Part shown: positions 1-4,246 of the stretch, piece after piece
Numbering within the stretch: position 1 is the stretch's first letter
How the letters are laid out: each line of letters begins with the position of its first letter
From: Alistipes sp.
GTDB lineage: Bacteria; Bacteroidota; Bacteroidia; Bacteroidales; Rikenellaceae
Direction: 5' to 3'
DNA length: 6,455 nt
NCBI GenBank assembly: GCA_009774895.1
Contig: VSOO01000090.1
Location: 1 to 6,455 of the forward strand
The notes under the pieces: model-generated
The model's input: the letters and a program-made list of their open reading frames with translations, nothing else
The model's database searches: none
Told to the model about the DNA's origin: nothing
Translations under genes and position numbers: made by a program

Positions 1-954
1 CACGTAGACTGCCCGGGCCACGCCGACTATGTGAAGAACATGGTTACGGGTGCCGCTCAGATGGACGGTGCGATTCTCGTAGTTGCCGCAACCGACGGTC
101 CGATGCCCCAGACCAACGAGCACGTGCTGCTCGCCCGTCAGGTGAACGTTCCCCGTATCGTCGTGTTCCTGAACAAGTGCGATATGGTCGATGACCCCGA
201 GATGCTCGACCTGGTCGAGATGGAGGTTCGCGACCTGCTGAACAAATATGAGTTCGATGGCGACAACTGCCCCATCATCCGCGGCTCGGCTCTCGGCGGT
301 CTGAACGGCGAGGCTGCGTGGGAGGAGAAGATCATGGAGCTGATGGCTGCCGTAGACGAGTACGTGCCCATCCCGCAGCGTGAGAACGAGAAGCCGTTTC
401 TGATGCCTGTCGAGGATGTGTTCTCGATCACCGGCCGCGGTACCGTGGTTACGGGTCGTATCGAGACCGGTATCGTTCACGTAGGCGATCCCGTCGAGAT
501 CGTAGGTCTCGAGGAGAAGACGCTGACTTCGACCTGTACGGGTGTCGAGATGTTCCGCAAGCTGCTCGACGAGGGCGAGGCCGGCGACAACGTAGGTCTG
601 CTCCTCCGCGGTATCGACAAGAAAGAGGTTAAGCGCGGTATGGTAGTGGCCAAGCCGGGTTCGATCACCCCGCACACCGAGTTCGAGGCTGAGGTCTACA
701 TCCTGAAGAAGGAAGAGGGTGGCCGTCACACGCCGTTCCACAACAAGTATCGTCCCCAGTTCTACCTGCGTACGATGGACGTTACCGGTGAGGTTCACCT
801 GCCCGATGGCGTAGACATGGTGATGCCGGGCGACCACGTGACGATCAAGGTTCAGTTGATCTACCCCGTCGCTCTGAACGAGGGTCTGCGTTTCGCAATC
901 CGCGAGGGCGGCCGTACGGTCGGTGCAGGTCAGATCCTGAAGATCGTGAAGTAA
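1..954 (+). CDS. tuf: Elongation factor Tu, 3' part (N-terminus outside window)
   Basis: EF-Tu is the cytoplasmic GTPase that delivers aminoacyl-tRNA to the ribosomal A site. The reading frame is open from base 1, so 317 residues are present and about 77 are missing, including the P-loop and switch I. Visible G-domain motifs are DCPGH at residues 3-7 (G3; the catalytic His equals E. coli His84), NKCD at 58-61 (G4, guanine specificity) and SAL at 96-98 (G5). Domain 2 starts near [18 protein letters not shown] at 136-153, and domain 3 ends with GGRTVGAGQ before the stop TAA. The numbering offset to E. coli EF-Tu is a constant 77 across all three G motifs, so there are no indels in this part. 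tRNA-Trp follows 55 nt downstream. Any promoter and upstream tRNAs are outside the window. The identification is secure. Confidence 0.99.
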   Translation, partial: HVDCPGHADYVKNMVTGAAQMDGAILVVAATDGPMPQTNEHVLLARQVNVPRIVVFLNKCDMVDDPEMLDLVEMEVRDLLNKYEFDGDNCPIIRGSALGGLNGEAAWEEKIMELMAAVDEYVPIPQRENEKPFLMPVEDVFSITGRGTVVTGRIETGIVHVGDPVEIVGLEEKTLTSTCTGVEMFRKLLDEGEAGDNVGLLLRGIDKKEVKRGMVVAKPGSITPHTEFEAEVYILKKEEGGRHTPFHNKYRPQFYLRTMDVTGEVHLPDGVDMVMPGDHVTIKVQLIYPVALNEGLRFAIREGGRTVGAGQILKIVK

Positions 955-974
955 TCGGAGTCGATCCGAACAAC

Positions 975-1004
975 GGGAAGCGTCACTTCCGGGCGGCGCT
1001 TCCC
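975..1004 (+). promoter_or_regulatory. Inverted repeat between tuf and tRNA-Trp
   Basis: The arms GGGAAGCG (975-982) and CGCTTCCC (997-1004) are perfect 8-bp complements around a 14-nt loop. Within the same stretch GGAAG (976-980) can instead pair with CTTCC (986-990), so two folds compete. The sequence after the larger hairpin is AATAA, not a T-run, so it does not look like an intrinsic terminator. It may protect the tuf mRNA 3' end after the tRNA is cut out, or weakly slow transcription. The function is inferred. Confidence 0.5.
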
Positions 1005-1009
1005 AATAA

Positions 1010-1080
1010 AGGAGCATAGTTCAAGGGTAGAATAGCGGTCTCCAAAACCGTTGATGGGAGTTCGAATCTCTCTGCTCCTG
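1010..1080 (+). tRNA. trnW: tRNA-Trp (anticodon CCA)
   Basis: A full cloverleaf can be drawn. The acceptor stem AGGAGCA (1010-1016) pairs with TGCTCCT (1073-1079). The D stem is GTTC/GAAT (1019-1022/1030-1033). The anticodon stem GCGGT/ACCGT (1035-1039/1047-1051) carries the loop CTCCAAA, with anticodon CCA at 1042-1044. The T stem GGGAG/CTCTC (1056-1060/1068-1072) encloses the loop TTCGAAT. The discriminator is G1080, and the A1-U72 pair plus G73 match known bacterial tryptophanyl-tRNA synthetase identity elements. The bases after the discriminator are CTA, so the 3' CCA is not encoded and must be added by tRNA nucleotidyltransferase. The gene lies between tuf and secE on the same strand, with only 19 nt to the secE start, so it is probably processed out of a shared transcript. 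Confidence 0.97.
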
Positions 1081-1099
1081 CTAAATAAAACAGGTAATT

Positions 1100-1297
1100 A
1101 TGTTCAACTACATTAAAGAGTCTTACAACGAGCTTGTAAACAAGGTGACGTGGCCTACTTTCGGCCAGTTGCAGAACTCCACGGTCGTCGTGATGGTGGC
1201 GTCGGTCATCTTCGCTCTTGTAGTGCTGGTGATGGATATGTCGTTCGAGACGATCCTCGCCCAAGTCTACAAGTTCCTTGCCAGTGTAGGCCGTTAA
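1100..1297 (+). CDS. secE: Protein translocase subunit SecE
   Basis: SecE is the small essential membrane subunit that clamps SecY in the SecYEG protein-export channel. The 65-residue product has the short single-span form, lacking the two extra N-terminal helices of E. coli SecE. An amphipathic N-terminal segment (about residues 4-25) carries the family hallmark ELVNKVTWPT, and one hydrophobic span covers about residues 27-47. A short amphipathic tail follows. The ATG at 1100 lies 19 nt after the tRNA, preceded by AAATAAAACAGGTAATT with no strong Shine-Dalgarno. If RNase Z or another nuclease trims the tRNA 3' end, the secE message would begin with a very short leader. nusG follows after 15 nt, the usual secE-nusG pairing in bacteria. 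The stop is TAA. The family call rests on the WPT motif, size, topology and position. Confidence 0.97.
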   Translation: MFNYIKESYNELVNKVTWPTFGQLQNSTVVVMVASVIFALVVLVMDMSFETILAQVYKFLASVGR

Positions 1298-1312
1298 TTT
1301 GTGTAGCGAGTA

Positions 1313-1873
1313 ATGAGTGAAGTAGCCAAACAATGGTATGTGATCCGTGCGGTAGGCGGTAAGGAGAACAAGGTCAAAGAGTATATCGAGTCCGAAATCC
1401 GACACAACCACCTTGAGGATTACATTTCCCAGGTTCTGATCCCCACGGAGAAGGTTTACACCATCCGCAACGGTAAGAAAATCTCGAAAGAGAAAGTCTC
1501 TTATCCCGGCTACGTGTTGATCGAGGCCGCATTCGTCGGACAGATTCCCATGATCATTCGTAATACCCCCAACGTGCTCGGATTCCTCGGCGATACGAAG
1601 GAAGACAGCCGCAAGATGATCGCCACCCCGCTGCGTCCGCAGGAGGTGAGCCGCATTTTGGGCCGTGTCGATGAGCTGAGCTCGGTGGAGGAAGAGAACG
1701 AAATACCCTTCTTTATCGGCGAGACCGTCAAAGTTACGGACGGTCCTTTCTCAAGCTTCCAAGGTACCATTGAGACTGTCGATAACGAGCGCAAGAAACT
1801 CACGGTATCGGTGAAGATATTCGGGCGCAAGACTCCCATGGAGTTGAGTTTCACACAAGTAGAAAAAGAATAA
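1313..1873 (+). CDS. nusG: Transcription elongation/termination factor NusG
   Basis: NusG binds RNA polymerase near the clamp and, through its C-terminal KOW domain, contacts ribosomal protein S10 or Rho, linking transcription to translation or termination. The 186-residue product has both expected domains. The NGN domain covers about residues 6-110, with [11 protein letters not shown] at 8-18 and [10 protein letters not shown] at 61-70. A linker rich in Glu follows, then a KOW domain at about 134-184 with [16 protein letters not shown]. The start at 1313 is the first ATG of the frame after secE and gives the normal NusG N-terminus. No Shine-Dalgarno is seen in the 15-nt gap, so translation may be coupled to secE. 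The gene ends with two in-frame TAA codons (1871-1876), a fail-safe stop. Length and motifs are normal for a housekeeping NusG rather than a specialised paralogue. Confidence 0.98.
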   Translation: MSEVAKQWYVIRAVGGKENKVKEYIESEIRHNHLEDYISQVLIPTEKVYTIRNGKKISKEKVSYPGYVLIEAAFVGQIPMIIRNTPNVLGFLGDTKEDSRKMIATPLRPQEVSRILGRVDELSSVEEENEIPFFIGETVKVTDGPFSSFQGTIETVDNERKKLTVSVKIFGRKTPMELSFTQVEKE

Positions 1874-1879
1874 TAAACC

Positions 1880-1884
1880 AAGGA
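1880..1884 (+). promoter_or_regulatory. Possible ribosome binding site of rplK
   Basis: AAGGA lies 5 nt before the rplK ATG at 1890 and is a moderate match to the Shine-Dalgarno consensus. The surrounding bases are A-rich, which in Bacteroidota may matter more than the pairing itself. Confidence 0.45.
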
Positions 1885-1889
1885 AAATT

Positions 1890-2330
1890 ATGGCAAAAGA
1901 GGTTGCTGCATTTATCAAATTGCAGATCAAAGGTGGTGCTGCCAACCCTTCTCCCCCGGTCGGTCCGGCATTGGGTTCGAAAGGAGTCAATATCATGGAC
2001 TTCTGCAAACAGTTCAATGCCCGCACGCAGGACAAGGCAGGAAAGGTTCTTCCGGTCATCATCACAGTTTATAGCGATAAGTCGTTCGACTTCGTTGTTA
2101 AACAGCCGCCCGTAGCCATTCAGCTGAAGGAAGCGGCCAAGATCAAGTCGGGTTCTGCACAGCCCAACCGCGACAAGGTCGGCCAGGTAACGTGGGATCA
2201 GGTCCGCGAGATCGCTCAGGACAAGATGCCCGACCTGAACTGCTTCACCATCGAAGCCGCCATGCGCATGGTTGCGGGTACGGCCCGCAGCATGGGTATC
2301 AACGTGGTGGGTGAATTTCCTAACATGTAA
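1890..2330 (+). CDS. rplK: 50S ribosomal protein L11 (uL11)
   Basis: L11 binds the GTPase-associated region of 23S rRNA at the stalk base and helps control factor-dependent GTP hydrolysis and, in many bacteria, RelA activation. The 146-residue product is of normal family length. The N-terminal domain (about 1-72) has the Pro-rich segment [11 protein letters not shown] at 19-29. Its Pro22, Pro23 and Pro26 correspond to the prolines contacted by thiostrepton-type antibiotics in other species. The rRNA-binding C-terminal domain (about 76-146) ends with the L11 signature around [17 protein letters not shown] (121-137). The gene starts 16 nt after nusG and ends 14 nt before rplA. Only this short gap is available for the L1-binding feedback site that E. 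coli has ahead of rplK, and I cannot identify one. The annotation is secure. Confidence 0.99.
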   Translation: MAKEVAAFIKLQIKGGAANPSPPVGPALGSKGVNIMDFCKQFNARTQDKAGKVLPVIITVYSDKSFDFVVKQPPVAIQLKEAAKIKSGSAQPNRDKVGQVTWDQVREIAQDKMPDLNCFTIEAAMRMVAGTARSMGINVVGEFPNM

Positions 2331-2344
2331 TTGAGATTACAGAG

Positions 2345-3043
2345 ATGAGTAAATTGACGAAAAATCAAAAAGTTGCCTACGCGAAGGTGGATGCCCAGAA
2401 GGCTTACAGACTTACGGAGGCCGCCGCTCTTCTGAAGGAAATCACTTTCACGAAGTTCGATGCTTCGGTCGATATCGACGTGCGTTTGGGCGTCGATCCC
2501 CGCAAGGCCAACCAGATGGTTCGCGGCGTGGTGACCCTTCCCCACGGAACGGGTAAGACCGTGCGCGTGCTGGTGCTCTGTACTCCCGAGAAGGAGGCCG
2601 AGGCGAAAGCCGCAGGTGCCGACTTCGTAGGTCTGGACGAGTATGTGGAGAAGATCAAAGGCGGCTGGACGGATGTCGATGTGATCATCACGACCCCCAA
2701 CGTCATGGGCAAGGTCGGCGCGCTGGGCCGTATTCTCGGTCCCCGCGGTCTGATGCCGAACCCCAAGACGGGTACGGTGACCATGGAGGTCGGCAAGGCT
2801 GTCACTGAGGTGAAATCGGGTAAGATCGACTTCAAGGTCGATAAGTTCGGTATCATCCACACTTCGGTCGGTAAAATTTCGTTCTCGGCAGATCAGATCG
2901 CAGACAATGCGAACGAGGTGCTGAGCATGATTCTCAAGCTGAAACCGGCTGCTGCCAAGGGCGCTTATGTGAAGAGCATCTATCTCTCGACCACGATGAG
3001 CCCCGGCGTGCAGATTGATTCCAAATCAGTAGAAACTAAATAG
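2345..3043 (+). CDS. rplA: 50S ribosomal protein L1 (uL1)
   Basis: L1 forms the mobile stalk beside the ribosomal E site, where it helps release deacylated tRNA. In E. coli it also represses translation of its own operon. The product is 232 residues, the usual bacterial length. The discontinuous domain I occupies both ends (about 1-67 and 160-232), with domain II inserted between them. The family signature [19 protein letters not shown] lies at residues 125-143. The conserved rRNA-binding element is also present near residues 33-48 ([16 protein letters not shown]). Near the C-terminus, [16 protein letters not shown] (210-225) is typical of the family. The ATG at 2345 is preceded by GATTACAGAG, without a clear Shine-Dalgarno and only 14 nt from the rplK stop, so coupling to rplK is likely. 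The gene ends with TAG at 3041-3043. Confidence 0.99.
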   Translation: MSKLTKNQKVAYAKVDAQKAYRLTEAAALLKEITFTKFDASVDIDVRLGVDPRKANQMVRGVVTLPHGTGKTVRVLVLCTPEKEAEAKAAGADFVGLDEYVEKIKGGWTDVDVIITTPNVMGKVGALGRILGPRGLMPNPKTGTVTMEVGKAVTEVKSGKIDFKVDKFGIIHTSVGKISFSADQIADNANEVLSMILKLKPAAAKGAYVKSIYLSTTMSPGVQIDSKSVETK

Positions 3044-3044
3044 A

Positions 3045-3050
3045 GGGAGG
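3045..3050 (+). promoter_or_regulatory. Strong Shine-Dalgarno sequence of rplJ
   Basis: GGGAGG contains the GGAGG core, a perfect match to the anti-Shine-Dalgarno CCUCC. It begins two bases after the rplA stop and ends 10 nt before the rplJ ATG. It is the strongest such site in the window; the other genes have weak sites or none. In Bacteroidota most genes do not depend on this pairing, so a good match may be a regulatory feature rather than a default. Confidence 0.7.
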
Positions 3051-3060
3051 AACTTAGAGA

Positions 3061-3585
3061 ATGACAAAGGAAGAAAAACTGGTTGTAATCGACAACCTTG
3101 CCGCTCTGCTCAACGAGTATCCCCACTTCTATCTGACCGACATCGCGACGCTCAATGCGGAGCAGACGGCGGCTCTGCGCCGCAAGTGCTTCGAGAGCAG
3201 CGTGAAGCTGGTGGTCGTCAAGAACACCTTGTTGTGCAAGGCGCTTGAGAAGGCCGAGAAAGCGGATGCTGATCTGGTGAAAGTATTGGAGGGTTCGACC
3301 TCGATCATGTTTACGGAGGTGGCCAAGGCCCCCGCGCAGCTCATCAAGGAGTTCCGCAAGACGTCGGAGAAACCCGTACTGAAGGCGGCATTCGTAGAGG
3401 GCAGCGTATACGTAGGCGACAATCAGCTCGACACCCTGTGCAGCATCAAGAGCAAGGAGGAGCTTATCGGCGATATCGTGCTGTTGCTGCAATCCCCGGC
3501 GAAGAATGTTATTTCCGCTCTGCAGGGTAATGCAGGCCAAAAGATTGCGGGCCTCGTGAAGACGCTCGAAACACGTAACAATTAA
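3061..3585 (+). CDS. rplJ: 50S ribosomal protein L10 (uL10)
   Basis: L10 anchors the L7/L12 dimers to 23S rRNA and forms the stalk base with L11. The 174-residue product matches the family. The N-terminal rRNA-binding domain (about 1-100) includes [19 protein letters not shown] (23-41) and the hallmark VVVKNTLL (51-58). GSTSIMFTE (78-86) and [12 protein letters not shown] (108-119) belong to the same globular domain. The C-terminal part (about 133-172) should form the long helix on which L7/L12 N-terminal domains dock. In E. coli and Bacillus, L10 or its L12 complex represses this operon through a long leader before rplJ. Here only 17 nt separate rplA from rplJ, so any such element must lie elsewhere or be absent. 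rplL follows after 37 nt. The family call is secure. Confidence 0.99.
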   Translation: MTKEEKLVVIDNLAALLNEYPHFYLTDIATLNAEQTAALRRKCFESSVKLVVVKNTLLCKALEKAEKADADLVKVLEGSTSIMFTEVAKAPAQLIKEFRKTSEKPVLKAAFVEGSVYVGDNQLDTLCSIKSKEELIGDIVLLLQSPAKNVISALQGNAGQKIAGLVKTLETRNN

Positions 3586-3622
3586 CTTAAGAATCAAAAC
3601 AAAATTAATAAAGATTACAACT
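3586..3622 (+). promoter_or_regulatory. A/T-rich translation leader of rplL
   Basis: The 37-nt gap between rplJ and rplL is dominated by A and T (for example CAAAACAAAATTAATAAAG) and has no Shine-Dalgarno match. Unstructured A-rich leaders are associated with efficient initiation in Bacteroidota. This fits the need for about four copies of L7/L12 per L10. I see no good TAnnTTTG promoter element here. The role is inferred. Confidence 0.45.
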
Positions 3623-4000
3623 ATGGCAGATGTAAAGAAACTGGCTGAAGAACTGGTAAATTTGACGGTTAAGGAGGTAAACGAATTGGCTACCGTCCTC
3701 AAGGAGGAGTACGGCATTGAACCCGCTGCCGCAGCTGTTGCAGTTGCTGCTCCCGCAGCCGGTGCTGGCGAGGCTGCTGCTGCCGAGAAGACGTCGTTCG
3801 ACGTGATTCTGAAGAGCGCAGGTCAGGCCAAGCTCCAGGTGATCAAAGTTGTCAAGGAGCTCGCAGGTCTGTCGCTGGGCGACGCTAAGGCTCTGGTAGA
3901 CGGCGCTCCGAAGGCCATCAAGGAAGGTGTTTCCAAGGAGGAGGCTGAGTCGATCAAGGGTCAGCTTGAGGAGGCAGGTGCTGAAGTTGAAGTTAAGTAG
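3623..4000 (+). CDS. rplL: 50S ribosomal protein L7/L12 (bL12)
   Basis: L7/L12 is the multicopy stalk protein that recruits translational GTPases such as EF-Tu and EF-G and stimulates their GTP hydrolysis. The product is 125 residues. The N-terminal dimerisation and L10-binding domain covers about residues 1-33. A flexible Ala-rich hinge spans about 34-55 ([14 protein letters not shown] then AAAA). The C-terminal factor-binding domain spans about 57-125, with [12 protein letters not shown] (59-70) and the conserved end [10 protein letters not shown] (116-125). The start at 3623 gives the expected N-terminus [15 protein letters not shown]. The gene is the last ribosomal protein gene of the cluster and stops with TAG at 3998-4000. 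A 246-nt structured gap then separates it from rpoB, a natural place to lower expression of polymerase genes relative to ribosomal proteins. Confidence 0.99.
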   Translation: MADVKKLAEELVNLTVKEVNELATVLKEEYGIEPAAAAVAVAAPAAGAGEAAAAEKTSFDVILKSAGQAKLQVIKVVKELAGLSLGDAKALVDGAPKAIKEGVSKEEAESIKGQLEEAGAEVEVK

Positions 4001-4030
4001 TTCTGCTGCTTATTACGTTTCAGACAATGC

Positions 4031-4072
4031 AGGTATAGGGCTTACGGCAAGCGTAAGCTCTATGCCTTTCTT
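4031..4072 (+). terminator. Probable attenuator hairpin after rplL
   Basis: Bases 4031-4046 pair with 4052-4067 in a continuous 16-bp stem (two G-U pairs) closed by the 5-nt loop GCAAG. The stem is followed by TTTCTT (4067-4072), a T-rich but interrupted tract. The shape is that of an intrinsic terminator of moderate strength, starting 31 nt after the rplL stop. Because rpoB lies downstream on the same strand with no convincing promoter, partial termination (attenuation) is more likely than a full stop. It could also be a nuclease processing site. E. coli is known to have both an attenuator and an RNase III site in this gap. Confidence 0.65.
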
Positions 4073-4075
4073 GGT

Positions 4076-4118
4076 CTAAAGATCAGAAGTGCCGGAAGGA
4101 GCTGTGTCTGATCTTTGG
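4076..4118 (+). promoter_or_regulatory. Second hairpin in the rplL-rpoB gap
   Basis: Bases 4076-4087 pair with 4107-4118 in a 12-bp stem with one G-U pair. The core AAAGATCAGA/TCTGATCTTT is a perfect 10-bp inverted repeat. The 19-nt loop is purine-rich (GGAAGGAG) and could hold a short inner fold or bind a protein. There is no T-run after it, so it is not a terminator. It begins 9 nt after the first stem, so the two could stack or form one processing site. The function is inferred. Confidence 0.55.
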
Positions 4119-4136
4119 CGTTTCGGATGCTCTCGG

Positions 4137-4155
4137 GGTGTAATGTGTTTATACC
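4137..4155 (+). promoter_or_regulatory. Small hairpin in the rpoB leader
   Basis: GGTGTAA (4137-4143) pairs with TTATACC (4149-4155) in 7 bp with one G-U pair, around the 5-nt loop TGTGT. It is short and could occur by chance. It is listed because it continues the chain of hairpins ahead of rpoB. Confidence 0.35.
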
Positions 4156-4164
4156 GGGGGCATT

Positions 4165-4210
4165 AGCGGGATAAAAAGGTCCCGTTTCTTGGGAGCGTAA
4201 CATCACCCGC
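4165..4210 (+). promoter_or_regulatory. Leader segment with two competing folds before rpoB
   Basis: Fold A: CGGGA (4167-4171) pairs with TCCCG (4180-4184), extendable to 7 bp with A-U and G-U pairs at 4165-4166/4185-4186, and is followed by TTCTT (4186-4190), a weak terminator-like shape. Fold B: TCCC (4180-4183) pairs with GGGA (4191-4194) inside an outer stem GCGGG (4166-4170)/CCCGC (4206-4210). The two folds share bases and exclude each other. This resembles an attenuator switch just 37 nt before the rpoB start. The stems are short, so confidence is limited. Confidence 0.35.
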
Positions 4211-4246
4211 GAGTACTTAGACTTCAACTTAATTTGGATTTTACCG

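Noticed and set aside
983..1411. 142-codon - strand frame containing a peptide like AERFELPSTVLETAILPLNYA
   Set aside because: This peptide is the antisense translation of the tRNA-Trp gene, a known class of spurious protein annotation. The rest overlaps secE and the start of nusG in antisense.
1874..1889. Possible L1-binding repression site ahead of rplK, as in E. coli
   Set aside because: The gap between nusG and rplK is only 16 nt and shows no recognisable 23S-rRNA-like fold.
3732..3789. Repetitive GCT/GCA-rich stretch within rplL
   Set aside because: It encodes the normal flexible Ala-rich hinge of L7/L12 and is not a DNA repeat element.
4014..4021. TACGTTTC, a 7/8 match to the Bacteroidota -7 element TAnnTTTG after rplL
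   Set aside because: No TTTG -33 element lies at the expected distance upstream, and one near-match in 246 nt is not strong evidence for an rpoB promoter.
4110..4117. GATCTTTG, another near-match to TAnnTTTG
   Set aside because: The first base does not match, no -33 partner is found, and the bases are already explained as the right arm of the 4076-4118 inverted repeat.
4127..4174. 15-codon reading frame (ATG to TAA) as a possible leader peptide before rpoB
   Set aside because: It has no ribosome binding site, uses codons such as ATA and TTA that the neighbouring genes avoid, and has no run of a regulatory amino acid. Frames this short are expected by chance.
4229..4237. TAATTTGG just before rpoB, similar to TAnnTTTG
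   Set aside because: The spacing inside the motif is off by one base, no -33 element is present, and it would give an almost leaderless transcript.
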